Below, piece after piece: positions 23,072-35,899 of a stretch of 64,000 bases of DNA. Position 1 is the first letter of the stretch, and the number at the start of each line of letters is the position of its first letter. Source of the DNA: Allodiplogaster sudhausi (Eukaryota; Nematoda; Chromadorea; Rhabditida; Diplogasteridae); assembly GCA_945643635.1 (NCBI GenBank), contig CALZFC010000286.1:123501-187500 (forward strand), read 5' to 3'. The notes below the pieces were generated by a model. It saw only the letters and a program-made list of their open reading frames with translations. It had not been told where the DNA came from and searched no databases. A program made the translations under genes and the position numbers.

Positions 23072-23269
23072 CTGGAAACGAGAGAGCACGAGCGGCAGAT
23101 ATGGCGACCGTAGTGTTACTAGACGTTGTTGTGTGACTCCTTGCTTGGCTTCCCTGGGAAATGAGTGAGAGAAGATAGGAAGGAACATTGCAAAAAAATC
23201 GTGACTTCAGTGCCCAAGGTTAAAGGATGGGGGAGGGGGCGCAGAAATATTAAGGTACCGACGTCTGTA

Positions 23270-23720
23270 CTAGCCAAGTGTCTCTCAGATCTTCAAGGTC
23301 ACGGAAAACTCTCTGCCCGGATCTCGACCGGTGTCTTCTGTCTCCGGGCCCACTATGGCGCTACACCCCCCACGGCCGTTCAGCCCCTAATAAATGCGGT
23401 CATCATGAAGCCTTGATCCATGGCTTCGGAGAAGTGGGCGGAGCTTGCAAGTACGCAGCCAAAATCACGCATTTTATGCGCAAAATCCCTGTTTTATGCG
23501 CGAAATCTCAAATGCGGGAAATTCAAAGCAAAGTTTCAAATTATTGATTCTGCTGCGTCCTGTTTGTTTCACTGGATACCCCGTCAAGCGTACAGTAACC
23601 TGGTGGGATAGAGCGTGCGGAAGGTCAAATTGACAAGTGACGCGTTTGTCCGACCGCAAAGGGGCGGAGCCTAGCAAGTGCGATTCTGACTAACTGCGCA
23701 GCCATTTTTCATGGCCGTGC
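23270..23720. repeat. Unclassified non-coding repeat-like block
   Basis: Contains the near-repeat GGGCGGAGC..GCAAGT.CG at 23437 and 23663, paired ATTTTATGCGC words, and a C-run at 23734. It looks like a short non-autonomous insertion, but I could not define ends. Confidence 0.25.
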
Positions 23721-24876
23721 TTGAATTGCCGTGCCCCCCCCCCCCCTGAAAAAAAACAGTGCCCACGGATACCTTTTTTTATACCTCGGATGCCCTGAAG
23801 TATTTAAATCGAACGAAAAACAAAAATATATAGCAGAGAAATACCGTAATAGAGTTTCGTGTCGACTCCCCAAACTTGTTCGGTTCAAGTTGCACACCAC
23901 ACAAACAGCGTGCGATTGCGACGATCTGTAAATATCGGAGAAAAAAAGCTACAAAAATTTTTGCCGGAAAACATTACGATATAACATAAGATGGCAGGGA
24001 AATTAGAATGCGTATATAAAACTATATAAAACAACAGCAGAATACATGTGTACTTGTCGCCAGAAGATACGACGATACTCAGCGGAACGTAGCCAACAGA
24101 TGTAGTAGTTTTGTGAGAAGCAAAAAAGGGCGCTGATAACCTGTAAAAAAGGAAGGATATAATTTTCTTTCGTGACCATCGCCTTATTACTCGACAATAT
24201 TATAAATTTGGAACTTTTAAAATAGTTCCTAAAGTTTGTTTTAGGCCACCAAACAAGAGATGTAAAAAAAGAGAGAATAAGAGGGGGTGCACTGAACAAA
24301 AATTGCATGCCGGTTTGCTTTTTTTTTTTAAAGAAAATTCTATCGTTTTTTTCCTTAGCACTTTCTAGATAAAGGTGCACGAAACTCAAGCGTAATTTAT
24401 TTGGATATTCCTAACAATTGTTGTCGGCGTCTCTCTAAATCACATGCTTACACTTGAGGGTCGAAGTCGCGAGCTCAAGCTTGAGTTTTTGGCTCTTTTA
24501 AAGGAAGAAAACCGTATCTGATAAATTGCTCTTCAAAAGATGCAAAACTCCCAACTGATTCTGCGTAAATTCAAATTTGAAACGCATGCTAATTTAACCT
24601 CTCTCAAGTTCTTTCATTTTTCTCTCGCTTTTCTCTAACGCTTGCATCATTCATCCCTTGGTGAAAACGGGATGCCAATTGGGGAAGAGGGGCAGAGACC
24701 TTCCTCTTCTTCCCAACCATTGGCACTCCTTGCTTGGTTTTAAGGTCATCGGGTGCATCGACAGAGACATTTTCTACAGTAATCAAAAAAGAAATAATAC
24801 AACACCTCCAGTCGGTCTTTTACGCCAAACTTGATCATATGGGAAGATAAAAGTTTCGGATACTTCATTTAACAAC

Positions 24877-26762
24877 CTCATAGCTTTGTATGTCGTCAAG
24901 AACAACGCGGTCGACCTCGAAGAGCACGAGTAGGCCAGAAACGACAGGTGACAAGTAGCTAAAGATTAATTGAAAATATAGACTTGTTTATATTTCATCT
25001 ACTTATGTCACAAATATATGCATAATACTGATTTCGATGTTCCCTTTTTTTGTTGTTATAGTTGAAAAGATCATTAAAGCGATGCGAACCTGGCGACCAG
25101 ATTAATGATGAGCAGAGCGAAAAGGCTCCGAAGAGCCTTCTGCTCAATGTCGCCGCGAGCGGAGCGGCGGTTCAAAATGCCGCCGCGACGCGTGCGGAAC
25201 CAGAGGGCTGCGTATGCGAGGAGCACAAGGACGGCTGAAGCCACGCCGAGCGCCAGATTCCAGACATACCTTAAAGGAGGACGACTCAAAGAAGTACTCT
25301 GTCATTCTCGAATGCTATTTTGCCCAGTCGTATAAAACATACATATAATTATGCGAAAGGCAGCGGCGCAGTTTGAATGCTCCCTTAACTTTATATTCAT
25401 TAAAAAACTTAAAAATTAAGATTTCTATGTGACTACAACTTTTGTGAAAGCGATATCTTCCCCATGCTCCTGGTATCTCGCAGAAGATTTCCATTTTCGA
25501 CAAAAGCAAACGGATCCGAGCTTTTTTTTTGTAAAATTATATGTTAATTATTCTGTGAACCATGGCTCCTTTAAGACATGTGTCTGACCACAGTTCATTG
25601 GCGACTCCTCCAAGCGCGAGTGGCGGATTGCAGAGCTGAATGCGCGCGTCGTCCACGTGGAGAATGCCGACGACGACCGAAGAGACGGCGAAGAGAGAGG
25701 CGGGCATGCAGATGGCGCCCATGTATCGACGAGTCGGCCATACGCGGTGTCTAATTGTAAGGGACGGAAAAGAGACGCGTTGGAGGAACACATAGTATTT
25801 AATCGGGATTGAACTACCCTACATTACTATCTTAACTGGGTCACGAATGCATTTAGTATCTTTAATATATGTGTTATCATAAATTGTTGCTGAAACGGTT
25901 CTGTTCTCTGAAATATTTATGGTTTCAATGTATTCGTGGCACGATAATGCTTCGCGATGCGCCGTGGTACGACAGAAATTACTATATATTTTAAATATGT
26001 AATAATAGTGTTTTTTAGTTCTTAAATTGACGTAGAAAACACATATGTAATTTTTTTAATAAAAAAGAGGAAAATTAAAGAGAAGGAATACTGTAGAGGA
26101 AGAGCGATCGATGCGAAGAGATCAAAGGCCATTGCGGCAGTGATGCCTGATTGGAAGCAGTCGATGAGGATGTAGGGAGAAAGGATCCAGAAGCAGACAC
26201 GTCTGTCAAGGTGCGATTTGGAGTTTGGTTTTTGGTTTTTGGATTTTTGTTTTCTTTCATAAATGACAACGAAATATATTTTTTTAAACGATTTTTTTCC
26301 GATGATTGGAACGCTATTCCATAATTGGCATAAATTCTTAATTAAATTAGAACGCGTTATTTTACAATTAGTAAAAAAAAAAAGCCATAAAAAAGCCACC
26401 TGTAGATCGGCAAGCCCGATACGCCATAAAAGACGTTGACCCACTCGAAGAGTAAGCAGCCACACTGCACGAAGCAGAGGGCCGACAACAAAAGACCTGG
26501 AAATAGGGTACTGTGCTTCAAGAATTGGGTAGTCAGAAGAATAACGAAATTTCCAGTCTACTATATTCCGGCCCTATTTAATGGTCACCAATTTTCTGGA
26601 CCACAACTTTCTGACCTCCTATTTTCTGTACTCACCACACTTGGTCTTTCCGGCCGGATTCGCACAGTGCGCATGAATCAGGCAAATGTTGCCGAAGAGG
26701 CCGACGACATTGAAGAAGCCCACGGCAAAGAAGACAAACACACGGCCGGCGAGCGGAATCAT
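24877..26762 (-). CDS. srsx-like 7TM chemoreceptor
   Basis: Exons 26762-26636, 26496-26400, 26202-26092, 25750-25589, 25269-25090 and 24958-24877 join in frame to about 253 residues. TM1: VFFAVGFFNVVGLFGNICLI. TM2: LLLSALCFVQCGC. TM3: CFWILSPYILIDCFQSGITA followed by AMAFDLFASIALPLQHRVW, where the DLFA..LP pattern replaces the usual DR-type motif after TM3. TM4: YMGAICMPASLFAVSSVVVG. TM5: YVWNLALGVASAVLVLLAYA. TM6: SLFALLIINLVASYLSPVVS. Known of the family: srsx receptors are nematode rhodopsin-like chemosensory GPCRs of about 300 aa. The TM7 exon was not found. A possible next exon near 24776 is hydrophilic, and the tail at 22573-23071 may or may not belong. The start is the Met before IPLAGRV; an upstream acceptor at 26772 could add two residues. 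Confidence 0.65.
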
Positions 26763-28444
26763 TCCACTCTCTGAATCAAGCATGGGCAAAAACTAGCATA
26801 AGAGATTGGAAAAGAAAATTTACTAGAGAGAGGGAGAGAGGGAGACAGAGACAGAGACACAGAGGGAGACAGAGACAGACACAGAGCCAAACACACACAG
26901 AGACACAGAGACACATAGATAGCGAGAGACAGATAGCGAAAGAGAACTTTGACAAAAAATAAAATAGAAAAATAAGGAGAAAATTTATTACAATAGGAAA
27001 TGGTGAAAAGAACGATGGATAGGAAGCTGGAGAAATATTATGTCTGTTAACCGGTCTCGTTTGGAACTGAATAATTTGGTGAGGAACGTTCAAAGGATCA
27101 GCTGAGTAGACCAAAAAAAAATGTTTTAAAGCTTAAAATTCGGAAGGTTAACAGGCGAGAAAGAGAAAACAGAGAGAGAGAGAGATGAGAGAGAGAGAGG
27201 AGAGAGAGAAGAGAGAGAAAAGAGAGAGAGAGACGAAAGATAAGAGAGAGAAGGGAGAAGAGAGCGAGAGAGAGAGAATGGGGAAAGGGGACAGTTTAGA
27301 AATGCAAGCATAATGAGAAGATCTGGAGGAAGAATGTCCATTTTTTCCACTGTGTACTTATCTTCACGTCACTCGCACTCGCAATTGTAAACAGCGCCAG
27401 CTTGAAAGCATGAGAGAGAGACAGGGAGAAAGAACGAGCTCGAAATAGTATGTGAGAGAGAGGCAGGATGAGAGAGAGAGAGAAATTGAGAGAGAGAGAG
27501 ACGTAAACCAAAGAATTTGCTTTTCTTGCCTGCTTTCCTACATTTGCGGTTCGACTATCTAGCTTGTGACCTCATAAGTTGACGAATGACAGCATAGAAA
27601 ATCGCAACATATTCGTTTGTCTTAATATAACAAAAGGGTTAGCGTCGGCGTCTGAACCTCATCACGTTTTTACTTCTTGAACGGTAGAAGGAGTGGGCTA
27701 TAATAAATGCAGCGCTATTCTTGCAGTGCTACCAGCTAATACAGCTTTCCTGGAAGGAGCTGTCCGTAGATCTTCGTATTTTTGAACATGTCATGTCAGC
27801 GATTTATCCAACCTCTCATTCATGTCTCTCTCTCTCTCTCTCGCACTGTCTCTGTATCTCTGTGTCTCTCTCTCTGTTTCTCTCTCTCTCCCTTCTGTGT
27901 CTTTTCACCCTCCGCATTCCCCATTATAGGTTGTTTTCACCCCCCCCCCTTTTTCTATGTCCCTCTCTGGTTCATTCCTCCCTCAAAGTGGCAATAATGC
28001 GAACACATGAAATATTTGCATGGAAAATTATTTATTCTTTGGCAGTCTTTATCTCTTTTTTTTCAGATATAAAACTTTTTGTCATTATATATTTTTTTTA
28101 ATATTTTTCATTCCCACAATAAAGATCTGGAAAAGCGGACGCGGTGGTCTTGTTTGCTTGGTAAGCAGTAAATTTGTGGGAAAATCTTTAACACAATTTG
28201 AGTCTGGTTTCAATGTGCGCACTCTCTCTGCGCTTGTAGAATATAGTGAAATAAAAAATTTCTCACTCTCACGCCCTCTCGTGTTCTCTCTCTCTCTCTC
28301 TCGTTTTTTTCTCTCTCACTCTTATTCTCTCTCTCGTTTTCTATCTCTCTCTCACTCTCTCTCTCGTTTTGTCTCTCTCTCTCTCTTAATCTCTTGTTCT
28401 CATCGGTCATAAATTAATCCTTGAGTGATACAGGAAATCCTGTC
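26763..28444. other. Intergenic, GA/CT-rich
   Basis: GA-rich at 26820-26945, 27165-27285 and 27410-27500; CT-rich at 27820-27900 and 28260-28395. Open frames here are low-complexity only. Confidence 0.5.
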
Positions 28445-29290
28445 AGCCCACGCAACATCCAGGAGCGAAGAGTAACAGAATGAAAAGAATTAAGTGTTGA
28501 TATAGTTGTCCTTCAAAGGTTCTTATTCCATCCATGTATCTCTCTAAAAGGTGTTTCCTAACCATAAGCCACAATCTTTGGGTAACAGGTTCAAAGATAT
28601 TTCTCCTTCTTTTACATAATTTTCCATTTTAATTTGTCCAAAAACGATTTTGAATTATTTTGTCTCAACATAACAATAATCGATCAATTTAATCAGTGAA
28701 GTCATGAAATACTGTCGTGTCTCTCCTCATCCCATTAGACGATTCACCCTCCTTGAGCTATTCTCTCATTCAGGAAAGAGAGGAGAGAAGCAATTGGGAG
28801 AGGCGGGGGGAGGGAGTGAATTCATATGTATTTTTGTTCAAACCTTTTGCCAGAACTATAAAAAAGAGCCCACGCAACATCCAGGAGCGAAGAGTAACAG
28901 AATGAAAAGAATTAAGTGTTGATATAGTTGTCCTTCAAAGGTTCTTATTCCATCCATGTATCTCTCTAAAAGGTGTTTCCTAACCATAAGCCACAATCTT
29001 TGGGTAACAGGTTCAAAGATATTTCTCCTTCTTTTACATAATTTTCCATTTTAATTTGTCCAAAAACGATTTTGAATTATTTTGTCTCAACATAACAATA
29101 ATCGATCAATTTAATCAGTGAAGTCATGAAATACTGTCGTGTCTCTCCTCATCCCATTAGACGATTCACCCTCCTTGAGCTATTCTCTCATTCAGGAAAG
29201 AGAGGAGAGAAGCAATTGGGAGAGGCGGGGGGAGGGAGTGAATTCATATGTATTTTTGTTCAAACCTTTTGCCAGAACTATAAAAAAGAG
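28445..29290 (+). repeat. 422-bp near-perfect tandem duplication
   Basis: AGCCCACGCAACATCCAGGA at 28445 recurs at 28867, and the following sequence is repeated almost exactly through CTATAAAAAAGAGCC (about 28868 and 29292). No exon in the unit. Confidence 0.85.
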
Positions 29291-29292
29291 CC

Positions 29293-29922
29293 GCTCTCTC
29301 TCTCTCGCTCTCTCCACAAAGTGACAACTTATTTGACATGGGCAATAAGATTTAATTTACAGAATAATCCCAGGTAACGCTTTAGGCGGTTTTTATAAAA
29401 ACTCAATCATTTCGCGAACCGGCGGTTCGCGCAATCGACCTCAATCATATATGAATGTTGCAACCTTGCGCCTCGATGGGGGATTAACACCCTTTTTATG
29501 GTTCAAGATGACTATTTCTTCAGCATCAAATTTTTAAATTTTAAATTAAAAGTCAATTAAGAGTTTTGAAATGAAAGTTTACTTTATTTTGCATATGCTC
29601 TTCGTGAACTTTCATGGAAATATAAAAGCTCGAAGCGAACAAAGTTCCCATGCCCAGCTGACTTTTTCGCGCAGTTTTTAGCAATCTACTTAACAAAAGC
29701 GTCAGGATATACAGATATTCATAAGGTTGCACAATGCACTCTGTTAGATAATAGAATCAAAATGATCGCATGACTTCTTTACTAAACATATTTCCGTGAC
29801 CTCCATTCCTTTTCTGTTTTGTTGAATGCGCTTTATTTTAAATCTGAAAGAAGCTGTGATATCAATGAATCGAATGATACTTTTGATAGCATCTCCATGC
29901 CCCTCTTGCCTTCATTGTAGGG
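29293..29922. other. Spacer and likely promoter of the srg-like gene
   Basis: AT-rich with no exon. TTCATTGTAG at 29911-29920 lies two bases before the ATG and looks like an acceptor, so trans-splicing of a leader here is plausible. Confidence 0.35.
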
Positions 29923-32267
29923 ATGGAGCCTGCGACCGTCGTGTTCCTTGCCTACGGAGTGCCCTTACTTCTGCTGAGTCTCTTCTCTGTCCGCGCCACT
30001 CTCCACCTCAGAAAGGGTCTCTCCAAGTCCTTCTGCTCCATCTTCTTCGTCACCTGCATCATTGTAAGACAATTTTAAACGGTCTCATCAAGAAATTAAT
30101 TAATTAATAATTATTTACTAGAATCTGCTCACTTACCTCAATTCCTATCCAACCTACCGCCTTCGTATCGAAGCTGGATTTTCATTCTACTACGAGTGGA
30201 TTAATTGACATGTAAGAAATAATAAGAAGGTGCAAATGTAATACTAAAATATGATGAGTGCAATATTTTTCAGGACCTGATCAGAAATATCCAATACTTT
30301 TTCGTCTCCTACTTCTATTATGCTCAGAACGCTTGTGCATTTCTATTTACTTTCAATCGCTTCACTGCCATTATCCTTCCCCCCATACACGAGCAGGTTT
30401 GCAATCAAGCTGAAGGGTCTTAAAATTGTTTTTTTTTCTATTCATTTCATGCATTTATATATTGTGTTGACTTGCTTATGATGAATATTTCGTATTAAGC
30501 TATGGGAATTTCATCATGGGAAAGCGATTTTCTCTATTCTTTTCATCGCCACGCTGACGAGTCTGGCCCGCTTGCCAGTGAATATGGCATATTTGAGGAA
30601 CAACACCACCAACACTTACTCCACTGTTATGATTACGGTATCTGATTGATGAAGCATGTGTTTTACTGGAAACAAGATTCCTCTTCTTCAGCCAACGGGA
30701 ACCTATTCGGCCGTGATCCTTGTAGCGTACGGAATGGTTCTGCTGCTTTGCTGCGTGGTCATGAATGCGTTCGCGTTGCGGCGGCTGCTCTTCTTGAAAA
30801 CAGTAAGAGATTGTTGAAGCGAACGAGAGATTAGATGGCCTCAGCCGATTCAGCGGACGGCGTCTATCAAGAATGAGCGGTCGTTCTTCGGCGTCGCTTT
30901 CTGTGTCTTCCTCACGCAGCTACTCAACACGAGCATAGCGGTCCGTCTCTGTTCACACAAAAAATTGTTTGAAACAATCATTGTTTTGGCGTAAAACTGA
31001 AACAATATTGTTTGATATATCAAACAATGAAAAAAATTATTTGATATGCCAGACAATATTGTCTCAGTTTTACGCCAAAACAATGATTGTTTCAAACACA
31101 TTTTTGTGTGTGTCCATCCATCAAAATTAAGAGACAGTTTCTTGAGGTAATAGTCTACGCGTGTTCATGGACAGGCAACCTTGCCTGCGTCTACTCCATC
31201 AGTCTCATCACTCCCTACACTTCCGATGTCTTCTCTCTCGGACCACCACTTTATGTCCTCATTTTTCCTGGTAATCGCAATTGAATAATTTCCTTTATCG
31301 CAGAATTTTCTTTTATATTTTTATGACTAAAAATATTTCGTCAAACTTTACTTTTTCCCGTTAATTTTAAGTTGTGCATCCAGTTTTCCACACCCACATT
31401 ATGTGAGTGCATGAAATTCTTAATGTATGTATGTACATAGTAGTACATGTCTGGTGCTCTTAAGATCTGCATTGTGAAAAGGATACGCGACATGGTAGCC
31501 AAAGGATTGAAAAGAGCTTGAGAAAGGCTGAAATCGAGACATACTTACGCAAGTAGAGGAAGAAAAAGAAAGAGTCGCAGCGTGAGATGGGAACGCGTTG
31601 AGGAATCATTGAGGAAGTTAGGAGTTGAGGGTGCAAGAGTGCATTACTGTGCTAACCCTCATTTACCTTCACAGCTTCACATGTCTTTGTATGTATGCAT
31701 ATATGTGTTTATCGCAGGGGCTTGATCAGATATAAGATAACAAAAAATTTCGAAAAATCGGATATTAATTGAGTAACCACGAAATAGATAAAAAAAAAGA
31801 ATGGGAGAAAGAGAATAAAACTAAAGATTCTTTGTTTCAATTATCACAGAGAACATAGAAGCGGATCAAAGCTCAAAAATAAAATAAAACAAACCGGGGA
31901 ATTTGAAGTTGACATTCATTCTCTCTCTTCCAATATGTTATTGTTCTGAAACAAGGCAATTCAATGTATGTTTATGTAAGTAAATCACATGTCACTTGAC
32001 AATATATGAAACAATTGATATATTTAAAAGCATGGAAACGTGTATGAATGAAATATATATTTATCACATGATAAGTGTCCTTTGATCTTAGGCCCGATCC
32101 AGCGAAAAGCTCTAACTTACTTTGGCATCGGCAAAGAGGGAAGTCGCCAGTCTTCCACTCTGAGAGCGACGTTCACTCGGAATACGTCTTCGGGTGCTAC
32201 TTTCAACTCCACTACTTCTTTCTCAACAGTCTCCCCTACCATCCGCAGAAACAACGAAATTAGATGA
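29923..32267 (+). CDS. srg-like 7TM chemoreceptor, interrupted by a TGA
   Basis: Eight exons join in frame to 338 codons: 29923-30063, 30122-30211, 30274-30396, 30500-30637, 30692-30802, 30845-30940, 31132-31270 and 32092-32267. Length and pattern fit nematode srg receptors: a short N-terminus into TM1 (VVFLAYGVPLLLLSLFSVRA), then NLLTYLNSYPTYRLR, YYAQNACAFLFTFNRFTAII with the NR-containing TM3 end, LPPIHEQLWEFHH, and a Ser/Thr/Arg-rich tail after GPIQRKALTYFGIGK. Exon 2 contains an in-frame TGA at 30206-30208, three codons before its GTAAG donor; no alternative frame or donor avoids it. Otherwise it is intact, so it is a very young pseudogene, a polymorphic null, or a sequencing error. Exons 4 and 7 use AAG acceptors. 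Intron 6 holds a MITE-like palindrome. Confidence 0.7.
30954..31110. mobile_element. MITE-like palindrome in srg intron 6
   Basis: Arms of about 75 bp (CACACAAAAAATTGTTTGAAACAATC... and its inverse) match with a few differences and meet around 31034. Inner word ATTGTTTGATATATCAAACAAT is itself palindromic. It nearly fills the intron 30941-31131. Confidence 0.7.
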
Positions 32268-33261
32268 TCGAGTTGGGGAGGCAATGAAGCAGACTCGCTT
32301 TGAAGAATTTAGTCATTTCAGTATTGGCTTAACTTTTAACAGCGTTCTTTGTACATATTCTTTGTATTCTTGTGCACTCAATGTTCTACATTTATCTGTA
32401 CAAATACACTTGTCACAAAAGATTAAATGTAATTCGAAATCTTTGACATAACGATCTCATTATTTGCAAGTCTGCAGATGCATTTATTATGGTGCTTTCT
32501 AAATCGAAGCTGTAATGAAGAACAAATACTACACTATAAATAGTGTAATAAGAATACGTAAGAAAGAGCTGGTGAGAGAGAAGAGAGAAAGAGAGAGCTA
32601 GTGAGAGAGACGAGAGAGATATAGCTCGTGAGAGAAAAGAAAGAGAAAGAAACGTGATATCTCTCTTCAAACTCAACCATTTCTTTTTTTAAATTTGAAG
32701 TAAAGATTCTACTCAAAAGGTTTATGTAGTTTTTTTTTATTTTATCCCAAAATGTTTATTTTAAGAATCAACTTTACAAAGTGTACCACTGTTTTTACCC
32801 ACTTTTTTCTTGTCATTCTACTCTTGATTTGTTATAATTGTTGCAATTTTCATAAAATTTTTACATTTAGCAACATTTTTCTTGTATTTTAATACAAAAA
32901 TCATCTGTAAAAAGACGAAATAAGAAAAACCGAGGACGCCCCTTTTTACTTACTACTTACATACTTCGGAAAATGATGTCTCTCGCTTCCGAGCCGGTTC
33001 CCATCGATCTCTCTGGCGGCCACAGCTACAGTACCCTGAGGGACGGCTGTAAATAGGGCATTCAGGGGTGCCTTTAAGGCCCCATCCCCATCCTAACCAA
33101 CCCCAATCTCCCCCTGACTCCTCTCCCCCCTCTCGCTAGTTATTCCCGCATAAATGTTTCGCTTTAGTTGTTATCTATTTGCGTTTCCGTTACAAGTGAA
33201 CCTAAAAGAACACAATTTATTTGGCAGAATTTATAAGTCTGAATGAGATGTTCATTTCTTG
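32268..33261. other. Intergenic
   Basis: GA-rich at 32570-32655, otherwise AT-rich. No exon recognised. Confidence 0.4.
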
Positions 33262-34112
33262 TCAGCGCTTGGGGAGAAGTGGCAGTCGGCTGAGCGAAGC
33301 CGGCAATCTAGAAAAAAAAAATCAGATGATCTGACACTCGTTATTCAACGGTGGTAAATGTGAAACTACCATGATGTACGTGAACATCTCATGAACATCA
33401 ATAAGTGCTGTCATACATATGATGGTGAGTAAAAAATAAATTAAATATTAACTTTTGAGCAGTGTCCGCGGTCTCGGCGGCCACTTCTTCTCCTGCAAGA
33501 AGGTTGGAGAAGTGCAAATGATCACATTTCAATTATTTTTAAGTAAAAACTAATACAAAATTGATATTTATTTCTTTAAATAAATATGTTATTTAGAATA
33601 TATTATAACAGAGAGCAAACCTCTGCAGCACGCAGACTCCATGTCATCGCAGCACTTGTATTTCCCAAAGCCCACGATGCAGCACACCTTCTCGCGAGGG
33701 CAGGCGCACCACGAATTCTGGAAGGGGAGAGATAGTCGATAGAGAAAACTTTATCTTGCAATGCAATCTAACACTCTAGAAAGCCCGCCTGGAGTTAGTC
33801 TCTAGTTTAAATGATTAAGAAGTTTTTTCTCCCTCACTTTATTCTCTGATTCATGGCAAAACATTATTGGTTTTTCATTGTTTTATTGACTTATAATGTC
33901 TGCCCTAAAATAAAAAGCCAATCAGTGATGAAAGGCAGTATATAAAGTGGCCCCGAATTTTTGATGGACACTGGCGAAAAGTGTTTTCCTGACAATTGGA
34001 ATCGTCTTATTATAATAAAAAAAGTATTTAAAAAAACAATACTCAATGGACCGACCGCGTCGTTTGCAAGGAGCACGAGAAGGACGAGGACGGCAAAGCG
34101 ATGAAACAACAT
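33262..34112 (-). CDS. Small secreted Cys-rich (granulin-like) protein
   Basis: Exons 34112-34056, 33717-33621, 33492-33453 and 33307-33262 join in frame to 79 aa. Residues 1-19 (MLFHRFAVLVLLVLLANDA) are a clear signal peptide. Exon 2 gives WCACPREKVCC, GKYKCC and ESACC, eight cysteines in a C-x-C, CC, CC, CC order that recalls half a granulin module. The tail (EEVAAETADTAQ, then LPASLSRLPLLPKR) is short. I infer a secreted disulfide-rich peptide; a granulin assignment is tentative. Exon 3 is only 40 nt and its GTTAAT donor is weak, so the last 27 residues are the least certain part. Confidence 0.55.
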
Positions 34113-34351
34113 TCTATAATTATTATGGCCTAATTTGGATACGACAAAGGAGAGAGAGTGATGGAGCAGAGAGAGAAAGAGGGGACAAATGAGGGAGACT
34201 GAGAACGAGGGCAGCGAAAAGTGGACAAGAAGAAAATAAGTGTGCGTTTTCCTCACATTTGGTGTGTTTCCTTTTTATATACCCCCTTATTTTCCGAATG
34301 AAATGATGACTTTAAAAGAGTCCTTGAAATTTGAGCTAGAGCCAGAACGAA

Positions 34352-34383
<32 letters not shown>

Positions 34384-34409
34384 CAAGAGCGAGGGAGGTA
34401 GAGAGGGCA

Positions 34410-34447
<38 letters not shown>

Positions 34448-34799
34448 TGAGAGTGACTACAAAAGGGACGTTCTTAAGAATACAGTGTATTTTTTATTTT
34501 TCGATCTCTCTAGGCCTGAAAATCGTCCGTCGTATCTGACAATGAACAAATCACTCGTTTATCTGATTAGCAATTGGACTCTTGTCATGTTGAGAACAAA
34601 ATGACGCAGCCATTGTTTCCTTGTCATGCGGAAGTCAGTGCTTTCGGTGTTTCTCTGTTTCGAGTCTCTACTCGATGTCTACTTGGCGTTCTTCAGTGAA
34701 TCTTTCTTCCGGTAATAAAGGAGATGTTTATTCCCTCCTAATTCGCTTTATTCGGCAGCAGTTGATAAAGACATGAGTGAGCAAGCTTGTGATTCTCAG
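34113..34799. other. Intergenic with GA repeat
   Basis: (GA)n at 34349-34450; no exon recognised otherwise. Confidence 0.4.
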
Positions 34800-35200
34800 G
34801 ATTTGGGAAGAGAAGGAAATTGTCGGAGAGCAGCGAGATGGCCCGAGCAGAGACGGAAGTCTAGAAGTAAGGCCAGTAATCTCGAGTGCTGTGCTGGCTG
34901 ATCTCGCTGACCGCTCGCCCTCACCAGGAACGGGGTCTCCGCCTGCCGCGCACTCTGCTTGCTGACTACTTCCGCCGCTTCCCGCCGTAGGCGGAAAAGG
35001 TTGTGGAGAAGTTTGGCGACTCGCCCTCGCTCAGCAATTCATGTCACATTATTTGACCCATATTTTTCCATATTGTAATTAATTAACTCTGACTAATTTG
35101 TTCACTACCTCTTCTTGTCGCCAACTTTGATTCCTTGCAGTCGCCCTCGGACGAAGGAGGCAACATACACGTTCGACGATTTCGAGGAAGAGCCTTGAAG
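34800..35200 (+). CDS. 3' exons of an unrecognised small gene
   Basis: Candidate exons are about 34800-34868, 34928-34988 and 35142-35200, with GT-AG introns of 59 and 153 nt and consistent phase. They encode EEKEIVGEQRDGPSRDGSLE, ERGLRLPRTLLADYFRRFP and PRPRTKEATYTFDDFEEEP-stop. The acidic end and phase agreement suggest a real C-terminus, but I recognise no family and did not find the 5' part. Confidence 0.35.
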
Positions 35201-35899
35201 CCTTGACCTCCCCTCCCCCACTCTCTCGCTCTCCCTGCTACTCTCTCTCCCATACTCGCTTCTTCTACAGCTCTCACATACCATCGCAAACTTTTTTCGC
35301 TTGCCAGAAATAAAAATATCTCTGCAATTCTGAAATAATTTTGGATTGGCATCATTACTAATGATCCTCTCGGGTCTGGAAAGTGCAACGTTGAGAGGGG
35401 GCTCGTTCAACCACAATTGAATAGGCCAATGTACTGTCTATCAGTGTTCCGACCTTCAATGTTTCAAAGAAAATAAATGTGTTTCTTTAACATTGCAAAT
35501 AGTCCTTTTTATTTTTACGGTCAATTACGAATTTTTGAATGCAATCAATCTCTTTTAGAGTCAGAAACTATCTTTTTTTCACCAAAGGACTTTCGAAACT
35601 GAAATCTTCTCCAAAATGTGTTCCTCAACAGCCGAATCCGAGCCACGCATCGAGCGAAGTCAGAGAGTATTCCGACTCTATCGGACAATAGCTATTCGAG
35701 AAGAATGAGAAGGCCGGAGCAAGCAGAGACATATCCCCAGCAAATAACGCTGTTCACCCGGGTGCTCCCATGTTTTCCTCAACATTGCAAGAATTTGGTC
35801 AATTTATTTTATTTTGCACACATTATCACTTTCTCTCTCTCCCTTTCTATCTCATGCTCTTTCGTTTCCTACTATCTCTCTCCTACTATCTCAATTCGG
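35201..35899. other. Unassigned spacer
   Basis: No exon or repeat recognised. Confidence 0.3.

Noticed and set aside
27721..28412. Frames with apparent hydrophobic segments
   Set aside because: CT-rich low complexity; no exon-intron structure or family resemblance.
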